NCBI RefSeq assembly: GCF_007992195.1
Contig: NZ_BJZU01000065.1
Coordinates: 1-64,000, forward strand
Origin: Methylobacterium oxalidis
GTDB lineage: Bacteria > Pseudomonadota > Alphaproteobacteria > Rhizobiales > Beijerinckiaceae
Length of the DNA: 64,000 nucleotides
Direction: 5' to 3'
The notes beneath the pieces were generated by a model that saw only the letters and a list, made by a program, of their open reading frames with translations, searched no databases and was not told the origin of the DNA. Positions within the stretch are counted from its first letter, which is position 1. Each line of letters starts with the position of its first letter. Shown piece by piece: positions 33,901 through 42,982 of this stretch. The translations under genes were made by a program, and so were the position numbers.

Positions 33901-36446
33901 CACCCGTTCTTCCTTCCGAGCTGGCGCACGAGGCTCGTCGTGGCGAGGCCGAGGCAGAGCGCCATCAGCAGCGTCATGCCGACGTAGGAGGCCGGGTTGA
34001 GGGAGAGCCACGCGGCCGAGACCAGCCGGAAGTTCGCCAGCGCCCACGGCTGCGTCTCGACGAGCTCGACCCGCTCCGGCTCGACGATGCTGAGGCTGCC
34101 GTCGGAAGCGTCGAGGAAGGCGGCCCTGCCGACAAGGCGCGTCCACACGACCGGGTCGACGAGGCAGGAGACCGACGCCTTGAGCATCGAGGCGTTCGGG
34201 GCTGTGACCAGTACGGTGCGGCCGCCGAGCTTCTCGCCAGAGCCTTCCGCGAGAACGAGGGAGGCGCGCGGGTTCACCGGTACGGTTTCCGCCTCGACCG
34301 GCCAGCGCAGGAAACCCTGCACAGTCTCCCGCGCCTGCGCGGCGCGCCGGGTGAGATCGACCCACGCCGTCCCCAGGACAGCCGGGATGGATCCGGTCCC
34401 GCGCAGGTTCTCGCCCCAGCGCGCCAGGGGGTCCGGGTCGGCGTCCGCGCGGGGAGCCTGCGGCGCGGGCGCCGGGGCCGGTGCGGGCGCCGGCGCGACC
34501 GCCGCCACGCGGAGCGGCATGGTGGCGGGCGGGAGCGCGCAGCGCATCGGCAAGTTGCGGCGCAGCCGGTCGAGGGTGAGGACCCCTTCGGTGCCGAACG
34601 GGCCGGGCGCCGCCACGGTCTCGGCGCGGCCCTCCCAAATCCGGCGGATCTGCTCCGGATCGAGGCCGACGGCCTCGATCGTCAGCGGATTGAGGGCGCG
34701 CGCGGGGGCGACCACGAGGCTCACGGCGCCGTCCGGCGCCCGCTCGTCCGAGGTCACCTCGAAGTCGATGACGCGCTTGGCCGCGATGGCGAGCCGGGCG
34801 GCCAACATGGCGGCGGCATCCGCGGAATCGCGGTCCGGCGTCGGCAGGACGAGGCGCGGCCGCACGCCCTCGGCCACGAAGGGCACGGCGCCGGCCTTGA
34901 TGGCGGCGAGGTCGGGACTGCGGGTGGCCCGGGCCAGGGCGGGGATGTCGAGGCGGGTGCGATCGAGGAACAGGAAGCGGGCCTGCCGGGCGCTCGGCGC
35001 GAGCATGTCGCAGGCGCGGTCGGCGGCCATCGGAAGATGCGCGGAAATCTCGACGCGGTTCAGACCGGGCCGCCACAGGCTCAGGGGGAGCGGGATGGCG
35101 TTGTCCTCGAAGACCTCGCCCCGCGTGTAGGGCAGCGGCACACTGGCCGCGTTGCGGCCGTTCACGTCGACGACGATCTGAGCGCTCGGATCGAGCCCGG
35201 CCGCGTAGCCGCCGGCGAGGTGGAGCATCACCTTGCCGTAATCGGCCGGGACGAAATCGGCCGGAAACCGGATCTCGAACCCGACGCGCAGCAGGCGGCC
35301 GTTGAACTCGCGGGTGGCCACGCCGAGGCGGTCGAGGGTCAGGCTCTCGCCGCTGGAAATGGAGAAGCCCCGGGTCAGGCTCGCCGTGCGAGCTCCGTCG
35401 AGGGTGCCCGCCGCGTCGCCGGTGGCGGCAAGCGTCGCGATGGCTTGGCGGATCTCGGCGTCGTTCGTGCCCGTCACCACCAGGACCGGCGCCCGGTTCC
35501 CTCGCGGCGCCAGCAGGGCGAGCTTCGGGCCGGTGACCGGGCCGATCTCCTCGACGCCCTCGACGCCGCGGATCTCCGCCGGCGTGCCGACCAGGAGGTT
35601 GACGCCGGTGCGACCCGCGATCGGCGGCCCGAAAGTCACGGCAGGGCGCGCGAGGCGCCCGACCAGGGCGACCGCCTGCACCGCGCCGATCATCCGCTCC
35701 AGCCGCTCCAAGCTCGGCTTCTCGGTGAGGACGACGCCGACGGGCAGGGCCCCGCTCTCGTCGGGCTCGAGGGCCGCCAGCGACTTGAGGTCGAGATCGG
35801 AGGCGGGTGCCACCACCAGCCCGGACCGGGACGAGTCGATCTGGGTCCAGAGCTCGTAGGTCGCCTCGGGCGAGCAGTCGACCCGGTGGCGCTGGCTCGC
35901 CGTGAAGTGCACGGCATTGTAGCCGCCCTTGAGGAGACCTTCGGGAAGCGCGAACTCGACGACCTTCACGGCGCCGGGAGCCTGGATTCGGGTCCATCCG
36001 ACCTTGGTGCCGTTGACGAGCGCGGTCAGCTCCGAGTTCTCGGGCGCCACCGAGATCGCCGACAGGTACGACACGCGCAGGCGCGCCGACGGGCCGCGCG
36101 CTTGGGCCTCGGTCAGGAAGACCGGGAATTGCAGGGCGTCCTCCTCCCCCGCGAGGCGGTAGCCGCGGGTCCCGGCGGGGAAGCGGCGCGCCGCCGCGAT
36201 GGTCGCCTGGACGGAGAGCCGCCGTGCCGCCTCCGCGCCCGGATCGGGCCGCTGCGGGGGTCCGGGCTCCGGCCGGGATGGCGGCGGCGGGGATACCCGC
36301 AGGGCATCGCCCGCGGGCGGCACCGTCAGCCGCTCGGCCGGGCCGGCGCCGAGGAAGCTCTGCGCCCGCGGCTCCGCCACCGGTCCGGCGCAGCCGAGGG
36401 CGAGACCGATCCCGAGGGCGATCCGGACGCGCGCGAGGGCTCTCAT
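33900..36446 (-). CDS. bcsB: cellulose synthase periplasmic subunit
   Basis: This 848-residue protein has a signal peptide (ARVRIALGIGLALGCAGPVA), a large periplasmic body with alternating carbohydrate-binding and flavodoxin-like domains, and one C-terminal membrane helix (PASYVGMTLLMALCLGLATT) that anchors it to BcsA. Family features include YNAVHFTASQRHRVDCSPEATYELW (in parts) and the LRVGFEIRFPADFVPADYG segment. It guides the nascent glucan through the periplasm. ATG 36446 is chosen because GAGG lies five bases upstream; a GTG at 36464 overlapping bcsA is a possible alternative. Confidence 0.9.
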   Translation of the reverse strand: MRALARVRIALGIGLALGCAGPVAEPRAQSFLGAGPAERLTVPPAGDALRVSPPPPSRPEPGPPQRPDPGAEAARRLSVQATIAAARRFPAGTRGYRLAGEEDALQFPVFLTEAQARGPSARLRVSYLSAISVAPENSELTALVNGTKVGWTRIQAPGAVKVVEFALPEGLLKGGYNAVHFTASQRHRVDCSPEATYELWTQIDSSRSGLVVAPASDLDLKSLAALEPDESGALPVGVVLTEKPSLERLERMIGAVQAVALVGRLARPAVTFGPPIAGRTGVNLLVGTPAEIRGVEGVEEIGPVTGPKLALLAPRGNRAPVLVVTGTNDAEIRQAIATLAATGDAAGTLDGARTASLTRGFSISSGESLTLDRLGVATREFNGRLLRVGFEIRFPADFVPADYGKVMLHLAGGYAAGLDPSAQIVVDVNGRNAASVPLPYTRGEVFEDNAIPLPLSLWRPGLNRVEISAHLPMAADRACDMLAPSARQARFLFLDRTRLDIPALARATRSPDLAAIKAGAVPFVAEGVRPRLVLPTPDRDSADAAAMLAARLAIAAKRVIDFEVTSDERAPDGAVSLVVAPARALNPLTIEAVGLDPEQIRRIWEGRAETVAAPGPFGTEGVLTLDRLRRNLPMRCALPPATMPLRVAAVAPAPAPAPAPAPQAPRADADPDPLARWGENLRGTGSIPAVLGTAWVDLTRRAAQARETVQGFLRWPVEAETVPVNPRASLVLAEGSGEKLGGRTVLVTAPNASMLKASVSCLVDPVVWTRLVGRAAFLDASDGSLSIVEPERVELVETQPWALANFRLVSAAWLSLNPASYVGMTLLMALCLGLATTSLVRQLGRKNG

Positions 36447-36453
36447 CGGCGCC

Positions 36454-38838
36454 TCACAGGGCACCCCGGCGGCGACCGCCCTCGGCCGCGAGAAGGCGCT
36501 CGTTCTCGAATTCCAACATCAGGCGCACCCAGTCGCCCTCGGCCTCAGCCGGGACGGGGGCGGGGCGCGCGGGCTCGGCGGGGCGGGCCGGCGGAGCGGG
36601 CGGGAGGGTCGGCCGCGCGGGAACCGGCGCGGGCTCGTCGTAGACCGGGACGGGTGCCGCGGCGGTCTCGTCGGCGACCGGCCCGGCCTCGCCGGCGAGC
36701 GCGTAGCGCAGGGCCCGGAAGGGCTCGACGAGGCCCCACCACACGAACTGGAGGGTGCCGGTGACGATGTCCTTGTGGCGACGGCGTCGCAGTTGGAAGC
36801 GCAGCATCGCGTCCGCGTCGGCGTACATCAGGCCGGCGAGCGCCGCGTAGTCGCCGGTGCGCAGCGTGCCGAAGTCGAGGCGGCAGACCGCCTCGTCGCC
36901 GCTGCGGGAGACGCCCGCGAGGGTGACCGGCAGCGCTGCCGCGGCGCGCGCACTGTCGATCGGGGTCACCGACAGCGCGCCGGTCATCGGGCGCTGGCCG
37001 GCGCCGGGCGCGAGGAGCGCGGTCGGCAGGCGCAGGGTGCAGCCCTCCGCCGAGACGCGCTCGATGGCGACGTCCACGGCCCGGCCGCCGAGGCTGAGCA
37101 CGCCGCGCCGGGCGATCGGCAGGGAGGGCATCCGCTCCGTCTGCCGCCGCTCGGCGCAGACGCCGAGGGCGGCGCCCGCGGTCAGGAGGTTGAAGAAGTT
37201 CCAGAGGCCCACCACGAGCATGAGGTTCGTCACGCCCGGCTCGAACAGGTAGCGCCAGCCCGCCACGAGGCAGCCGGTCAGCAGGAGGGCGTAGACCGCG
37301 AAGAACGGCAGCGCGAGCGGCGAGAGATGGTCGTGGTCGAGCGTGGCGCCCTTGCTGGTGACGTTGAAGGTCGGCTTGCGCGGCGACACGATCACCGACG
37401 CGATGGCCTTCGAGAGGTACAGGCCCTGGATGTACTCGTACAGCTCGGAGACGAAGGGCCAGCGGAACTTCCCGTAGACGTAGTTCTGCATCATCAGGTT
37501 GATGACGATGTAGGTGGCCGTGTAGGCGATCGACTCGTCGACGCTCGCGACGAAGATCTTCAGGTCGAAGAAGATGTGCAGCAGCGGCGCGAACATGAAG
37601 ATCAGCCGCGGCACCGGGAAGAACCAGAACGTCATGCTCGACAGGTAGGCGACCTTCTGGATCGGCTTGAGCCCGGCCTTGAAGGCGGGGTTCTTGAGGA
37701 GCAGGATCTGGAACATGCCCTGGCACCAGCGCGAGCGCTGGCCGATGAAGTCGGCGAGCGTGTCGGGCTGGAGGCCGGCGATCAGCGGCCGGTCGACGTA
37801 GGCGCTGGTCCAGCCGCGGGCGTGCAGTTCGAAGGCGGTCTCGCAATCTTCCGTGATGGTGATGCCCGAGAAGCCGCCGGCCTCGTCGAGGGCCGTCCGG
37901 CGCAGGAGCGCGGCCGATCCGCAGAAGAACGAGCCGTTCCACTTGTCGAGGCCGCGCTGCGTCACCGCGTAGAACATCTCATTCTCGGACGGCATCCGCT
38001 CGAAGGTGCGCAGGTTCCGCTCGATCGGGTCGGGGTTGAGGAAGGCGTGCGGCGTCTGGACGAGGAACAGGCGCGGATCCTCCAGGAAGTAGCCGACCGT
38101 CTCGCGCAGGAAGGAGCGGAACGGAACGTGGTCGGCGTCGAACACCACCACGATGTCGCCCGTGGCCTGGGCGAGCCCGTTGTTGAGGTTGCCCGCTTTC
38201 GCGTGGAGATTGCGCTCGCGGGTGAGATAGCGGGCGCCGAGTTCCGCGCAGAGGGCCTGCAGCTCCGTGCGCCGGCGGCGCGCGGCCGCGGCCTTCCCGG
38301 GATCGGCGTCGGCGCATTTCTGGTCCGTCCCGCCGTCGTCGAGCAGCCAGACCGTCAGCTTGTCCGGCGGGTAGTTCATCTGGCGGGCGGCCGCGAGCGT
38401 CATCGCCAGGATCGACGCGTCCTCGTTGTAGCTCGGCACGAAGACATCGACCGTGGGCAGCGCCTCGGCCCGCTGCGGCGGCGGCGGGCGGCGGCGCAGG
38501 GGCTCGGCGTTGATGATCAGGCTGACGAACAGGATGAAGACGCAGTAGAGCTCGCCGACGAGCAGGAGCAGCCCGAAGCCGAAGCTGACGGGATCCCCCG
38601 GCGAGGGCAGCGTGTCGGTGACCCGCCACAGGATGTAGCGGAGCACGACGAGGCTTCCCATCGCCAAGAAGACGAAGCGCGTGCGCGGACCGTCAAAGAA
38701 CAGCCACAGCACGACCATCGCCATCATCGCGGCGAGGCTCATGGCGAGCTGGTTCTGCGTGCCGACAGGCTGGCTCAGCAGGACGAGGCCGGCGACCGTC
38801 GTTCCCATCCATGCCAACCACCGCACCGCCCGTATCAC
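36454..38838 (-). CDS. bcsA: cellulose synthase catalytic subunit (UDP-glucose-dependent, with PilZ domain)
   Basis: This 794-residue inner-membrane GT2 enzyme polymerises beta-1,4-glucan and exports it through its own helices. Catalytic motifs are complete: DDGGTD near 164-172, FDADH near 228-235, TED near 327-330 and QRSRW near 365-369. The PilZ region has RxxxR (RQTER) near residue 568, but the usual [D/N]xSxxG reads RVSAEG, so its acidic first residue is lost. A GTG start at 38838 is preferred because GGGAGAGG lies five bases upstream; an upstream GTG at 38868 lacks this. It heads the bcsABZ-TPR-bcsN operon. Confidence 0.92.
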   Translation of the reverse strand: MIRAVRWLAWMGTTVAGLVLLSQPVGTQNQLAMSLAAMMAMVVLWLFFDGPRTRFVFLAMGSLVVLRYILWRVTDTLPSPGDPVSFGFGLLLLVGELYCVFILFVSLIINAEPLRRRPPPPQRAEALPTVDVFVPSYNEDASILAMTLAAARQMNYPPDKLTVWLLDDGGTDQKCADADPGKAAAARRRRTELQALCAELGARYLTRERNLHAKAGNLNNGLAQATGDIVVVFDADHVPFRSFLRETVGYFLEDPRLFLVQTPHAFLNPDPIERNLRTFERMPSENEMFYAVTQRGLDKWNGSFFCGSAALLRRTALDEAGGFSGITITEDCETAFELHARGWTSAYVDRPLIAGLQPDTLADFIGQRSRWCQGMFQILLLKNPAFKAGLKPIQKVAYLSSMTFWFFPVPRLIFMFAPLLHIFFDLKIFVASVDESIAYTATYIVINLMMQNYVYGKFRWPFVSELYEYIQGLYLSKAIASVIVSPRKPTFNVTSKGATLDHDHLSPLALPFFAVYALLLTGCLVAGWRYLFEPGVTNLMLVVGLWNFFNLLTAGAALGVCAERRQTERMPSLPIARRGVLSLGGRAVDVAIERVSAEGCTLRLPTALLAPGAGQRPMTGALSVTPIDSARAAAALPVTLAGVSRSGDEAVCRLDFGTLRTGDYAALAGLMYADADAMLRFQLRRRRHKDIVTGTLQFVWWGLVEPFRALRYALAGEAGPVADETAAAPVPVYDEPAPVPARPTLPPAPPARPAEPARPAPVPAEAEGDWVRLMLEFENERLLAAEGGRRRGAL

Positions 38839-39248
38839 GCCAACCTCTCCCGTGCCGCGCTCCGGCACATCATCGGATTATGTCCATTTCTCGTTCAATC
38901 CACGAAATCCCCTTCCTCTGGCCTGCCGATCCAGCGTCTTTGGAGAGATCAATTCAGTCTGCAACAATGTGAGGCGACTGAGAAACCAGCCCTGATTCAG
39001 CATGAATTTCTAGCACAGATAGAAAATTCTTCCCATACGCTGGATCCAGACAGAAACTGCTCTGGATTTGCTTAGAATTGCTTTGATCGACTCAAACCAG
39101 TGTTCAAGTCTGATGATCTAGCGCGGCGGCCGGTCTCGCCAGTGCCGGCGCCCGCCCCATCCCGGCCCATGAACCGCGCAGGCATGGAAAACAGTTTTCC
39201 GTCGGCGGAACGAGCGAGCGTGTGCGGGCTCCCGCACTCCCGCCCGGC
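38839..39248. promoter_or_regulatory. AT-rich region upstream of bcsA
   Basis: This 410-base gap between bcsS and bcsA has no supportable gene and is strikingly A/T-rich at about 38870-39120 compared with the flanking genes. It probably holds the cellulose operon promoter. A perfect inverted repeat, ATCCAGA (39044-39050) and TCTGGAT (39061-39067) with a 10-base spacer, lies about 205 bases before the bcsA start and may be an operator. Confidence 0.5.
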
Positions 39249-40052
39249 TCAGAATTTCGCGCGCGCTTCGACAGACGAGTAGTAGCCGGAGCCCTGGACA
39301 CGGTCGTTCACATAACCGGCGGCGATCGACATCTGCACGGGGCCGAAGGTCACGCCGGAGAGATGCGCGCCGACGCGGTACTGGCGGAAGAAGTCGTCGC
39401 CGAGGAACAAGGCCTCCGGGCCGATATAGACGCCGTCCGCGACCATGTAGCCGACGCGGAAGCGCGAGTAGTAGGCGTTGAACTTCGTCGAGTACGAGCC
39501 GTAGGCCGAGACCATCGTCCGGTCGGTCGGGTTCGCGTAGAAGCTGCCGGCGACCTTGAGCCCGACACCGGTGCCGACCACCGGGTTGCCGGGATCGGGG
39601 ATCGAGAGCTGGTTGCTGCGGACGTTGAAGCCGATGAAGCCGGCGAGCGCCGCGTCGCGCCAGATCCACTCGTAACCCGTCAGGAGCGCGCCTTCCTGCT
39701 GGTACCCGGTCACTCGGGAGGCGACGGCCTGACCCGGGTAGGAGTAGGTGCCGGCCAGGGCCTCGACGCGCACGCGCACGCCGCTCTGAGTCGGCGGGCC
39801 GCCGGGCGATGCGGTGACCGTGAGCGAGCCGAAGGCCGAGCTGTTCGAGGTGACGCTCGTCGAGCCGTCGACCGCCACGGCCCAGCTGTCGTCGACCGCC
39901 TGCTGCTGGGCCCCCGTGTACCAGTCGACGGCCCCCTGATTCGCCGGCAGGTCGGCAGCGATGACTTGGTCGGCGCCGGTGAGCGACACGGCCGCGGCGA
40001 GAACCGACCTCCGGAGGCCGCGGTTCGTTCGGTGGCGGATGAACGTTCCCAC
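39249..40052 (-). CDS. bcsS: BcsS-family outer-membrane cellulose biosynthesis protein
   Basis: This 267-residue exported protein has a signal peptide (RRSVLAAAVSLTGADQVIAA) and many alternating strands ending in the aromatic/charged terminus SSVEARAKF, typical of small outer-membrane barrels. The middle, with GYEWIWRDAALAGFIGFN, GLKVAGSFYANPTD and YIGPEALFLGDDFFRQYRVG, fits the rhizobiales BcsS family. A GTG start at 40052 is chosen because AGGAGG lies eight bases upstream; the frame extends to a TTG at 40088 without a ribosome site. It might supply the outer-membrane function missing because no BcsC barrel is present. Confidence 0.75.
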   Translation of the reverse strand: MGTFIRHRTNRGLRRSVLAAAVSLTGADQVIAADLPANQGAVDWYTGAQQQAVDDSWAVAVDGSTSVTSNSSAFGSLTVTASPGGPPTQSGVRVRVEALAGTYSYPGQAVASRVTGYQQEGALLTGYEWIWRDAALAGFIGFNVRSNQLSIPDPGNPVVGTGVGLKVAGSFYANPTDRTMVSAYGSYSTKFNAYYSRFRVGYMVADGVYIGPEALFLGDDFFRQYRVGAHLSGVTFGPVQMSIAAGYVNDRVQGSGYYSSVEARAKF

Positions 40053-40162
40053 GGCCGCCCCCTCCTCGGATTCCGGTGCAACACTCAACCGATTTATCCG
40101 CGACGAGGGTTAACAATCGCTCATCTTCAGGTTGCGAAATCGAGATTCTGACAACGCCCGGA

Positions 40163-42592
40163 TCAGGCCGCGCGGGCCACCGGCGCGGCGACCGTGCCGA
40201 GAAGGGCGGCGAGATCCTCCTGCCGGAACGGCTTGTCGAGCTGTAGGAATCTGCGGGCGGCGGCCGGCAGGTGCCCGTGCGGGCTCGCCAGGACGATGCG
40301 GATTTGGGGATGGCGCTCGACCACCGTCGCGGCGAGTTGCAGGCCGGTCATCACCGGCATCGACTGGTCGGCGATCATGGCGTCGTAGGCGGCGTTCTCG
40401 GCCAGGAGCGCGAGGGCGTGCGCACCCGAGGCCGCCTGCACGACGGCGTGGCCGAGATCCGTGAGCGCCTCGGCGAGGCTCGTCCGCACGAGGCTGTCGC
40501 TCTCGACGAGCAGGATGCGCAGGCTCGGCTGCCACGCGGGCGCGGCGGCCTCGGCCTCGCGCTCGGCCGCGGGCAGCCAGATCTCCGCGAGGAAGGCGGC
40601 CTCGCCGGTTCCATCCGCGGCGACGCGCCAGCCACCGCCGACTTCGGCGAGGAGCCGGGACACCGTCTCGAGCGCTTGGCCCGAGCCGGTCCGCGGCCGG
40701 GCGCCCGGCACCGGGCGGCCGCTCGCGAGGAGTACCCGGACATAGGGGCGCGGCGGCAGCCCGAGGCCCGGAGGCTTGCCGGCCTCGTGCTCGGCCGCCC
40801 CCACCGCGAAGCCTTCGAGGCCGACATCGCGGAAGTGAAACGCGACGTTGAGGAGCGCGACTTCGAGGAAGCGCTCGCTGCAGAGCACCTTCGGCAACCC
40901 TTGCGGAAGGCGGTCGATCACCGGCGTGCCGCGCAGAACATTCGTCTGGAGGAAGGGCAGGATCGCGGCGACAGTGGCGGCGAGGTCGCTCTCGGCGAGG
41001 CTCTCGCCGTCGCTCCGCACGAGGCTCAGGATCCGGCGCGTGAGCGCGGAGCCGCGTAGCGCCCCGGCGAGCGCGCCGTCGACGAGGCGGGCCTGCTCGG
41101 CGTCGAGGGCGTGGCGGCGCCGGAGGACGCCGAGATTGGCCAGCACGACGGTGAGCACGTCGTTGAAATCGTGCACGATCCCGTCCGTGACCCGACGCAG
41201 GACGAGGCTGCGCCGCCGCTCGTTGGCGCTGCCCGCGAGGTCCGGGACCGTCGCGCCGTCCTCGGCGAAGGCGCGGCTCAGGGCGTGGACCCGCGCCGCG
41301 GCTCGGCCCTCCGGCTCGCCTCCGCGCAGGAACCGAACGAGCACGCGGCGGCCCCGCTCCGGCCCGGCGGGGCGGGTACGCAGGACGACGTCGTGCGGGC
41401 CGTCCGCTTCGAGCGCCGCCTTGACCGAGAGATCGAGGAGGGCGTGATCGGCCGGGTCGATTCGGTCGGCGAGATCAGACCATTCGGCCGTCCTGTCCAC
41501 GGTCGCCGGAGCACCGACGACGTCGCGGTCCGACCAGATGACGCGCCGGGTCTCCGGATCGATCTCCCAGTAGGTCCAGCCCGACATCGACTCGAAGGTC
41601 TGCAGGCGTCCCCGGATCCGGTCGATGCCGGTTCCGGCACGGGCAAGGCGGGACTCGGCGCTCTGCGCGCGGCCCGCAACGAGCCGGGCGACCGCGTCGA
41701 TCTCGCTGACGGGAGAGGCCGATGCCTCCTCGGCGGCGGGCTCCGCCACGAGCCGTCGGAGCGGCCGGGCGGCGCGGCCGCCGAGCGCGTAGCCGAGGCC
41801 GGCCGCCGCGAGCACGACGGCGAGGCCGAGCCCGAGCGTGCGGCCGGCGCCACCGGCCGCGGCCTCCATGCGTGTAGCGCGGGCCGTGACGAGCCAGCCC
41901 GGGCTCGCCAGTTCTCCGAAGCCGCGGGTCGGGGCCACCGCCTCGGCCTGCCCCCTGCCGTCCGGCGACGGGGTGCCGGCAAGGTTCCGCCCGTCGGCGG
42001 CCGTGACCTCGAAGGCGGCACCCTCCGGGAGATCGAGAGCGCGCCGCACGCGCTCCTCGATGCGCGTGAAGAAGCCCGCGTCAGCCCGCAGCACGACCTG
42101 TCCGGACCGGGCCGGCGCGCCGAGGGAGAGCAGGAGTTCGAAAGGACCGGCGGCCCCGTCGGCCGCCGTCACGACCATGATCTCCGCGTTGCGGACGCGC
42201 GCGGAGACGGGCCGCGGCCCGAGTCCGGTTCCGACGCGGCGCGGATCCTCGGCCGCCCGCACCTCCCCGGCCGGCCCGACGAGCGAGACCGCCTGATAGC
42301 GGGGCTTGATGGCGATCCAGTCCCGCAGCATCGCGGAACGAACCGCATCGGAGAGGCCGGCATCGTTCGGCTGCAGCAGGAGGGCCACGCCGCGCGCGTC
42401 GACGACGGCCTCGTGCAGCCCGTCGTCGACCGCCTCGGCGAAGGCGCGCGCCGCCGCGTCGACGCGCGGGTCGCCCGCAGCGAGACGCGTCCCGGCGAGG
42501 CCGAACCAGGTGAGGCCGAAGGCCAGTGCCGCGATCCCGGCCAGCTGCAGGGCGTTCCACGCCTTCAGCGGGATCCGGACGGAGTCCAGCAT
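40163..42592 (-). CDS. hybrid sensor histidine kinase with degenerate ATP-binding domain and receiver
   Basis: This 809-residue inner-membrane protein has two helices (about residues 15-35 and 245-265) flanking a periplasmic Cache-like sensor. A PAS-like region follows (TFESMSGWTYWEIDPETRR), then an H-box IVHDFNDVL near residue 485, an HATPase-like part and a C-terminal receiver with phospho-aspartate in IADQSMPVMTG. In the HATPase part the N-box asparagine is lost (LLNVAFHFRDV), the DTGxG loop is absent (ASGRPVPGA) and only a weak TGSGQAL remains, so ATP binding is doubtful. It is transcribed towards bcsS and the cellulose genes, suggesting a regulatory link. Confidence 0.8.
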   Translation of the reverse strand: MLDSVRIPLKAWNALQLAGIAALAFGLTWFGLAGTRLAAGDPRVDAAARAFAEAVDDGLHEAVVDARGVALLLQPNDAGLSDAVRSAMLRDWIAIKPRYQAVSLVGPAGEVRAAEDPRRVGTGLGPRPVSARVRNAEIMVVTAADGAAGPFELLLSLGAPARSGQVVLRADAGFFTRIEERVRRALDLPEGAAFEVTAADGRNLAGTPSPDGRGQAEAVAPTRGFGELASPGWLVTARATRMEAAAGGAGRTLGLGLAVVLAAAGLGYALGGRAARPLRRLVAEPAAEEASASPVSEIDAVARLVAGRAQSAESRLARAGTGIDRIRGRLQTFESMSGWTYWEIDPETRRVIWSDRDVVGAPATVDRTAEWSDLADRIDPADHALLDLSVKAALEADGPHDVVLRTRPAGPERGRRVLVRFLRGGEPEGRAAARVHALSRAFAEDGATVPDLAGSANERRRSLVLRRVTDGIVHDFNDVLTVVLANLGVLRRRHALDAEQARLVDGALAGALRGSALTRRILSLVRSDGESLAESDLAATVAAILPFLQTNVLRGTPVIDRLPQGLPKVLCSERFLEVALLNVAFHFRDVGLEGFAVGAAEHEAGKPPGLGLPPRPYVRVLLASGRPVPGARPRTGSGQALETVSRLLAEVGGGWRVAADGTGEAAFLAEIWLPAAEREAEAAAPAWQPSLRILLVESDSLVRTSLAEALTDLGHAVVQAASGAHALALLAENAAYDAMIADQSMPVMTGLQLAATVVERHPQIRIVLASPHGHLPAAARRFLQLDKPFRQEDLAALLGTVAAPVARAA

Positions 42593-42982
42593 GACGTCGC
42601 TCCGCGGTCACGCCGCGCCGGTCGATGGCAGCCGGAATCGGCTCCCTTGCTCGCTCAACGAGTGCGTGCAGCGCTTAAGGAGCGGTTAACGGCCGGCCGA
42701 TCGGTTCGTGCAGGCCCCTCCCCACCCACCTTGGCGATGAAGGACGCGGCCGGTCGAATTGTGCATGATCTCCGCTTCGGAAAGAATATGTTTCGATCGT
42801 TTCGCTTTTCGGCGGACGTTGCAGGCGGCAGATTGTGTGCATCGCCGAAGCGTCGCAACTTGCGGATGAGGGACGGCGAATCAGAACAGTGAGACCGGGC
42901 GTACGCCCGGCCAACCGGCGCGCTTCACGCAACGACGGCGCACCCGGCGCGGTGCGCTCACGCCAACGGACCGAGGTTCATC
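42593..42982. promoter_or_regulatory. divergent intergenic region, no gene seen
   Basis: This 390-base gap separates the leftward histidine kinase and the rightward hydrolase. It includes an A/T-richer stretch at about 42770-42815 and a 16-base palindrome (42895-42910). No reading frame in it has both a ribosome site and plausible composition. Confidence 0.5.
42895..42910. promoter_or_regulatory. perfect 16-base palindrome, candidate operator
   Basis: CCGGGCGTACGCCCGG is self-complementary with no spacer and lies 72 bases before the hydrolase ATG. Lack of a loop makes it a better protein-binding site than a terminator. No regulator gene is adjacent. Confidence 0.4.

Noticed and set aside
38863..38975. 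Small plus-strand frame of about 30 codons in the A/T-rich region before bcsA
   Set aside because: No ribosome site and no hydrophobic or conserved pattern; the region is better explained as a promoter region.
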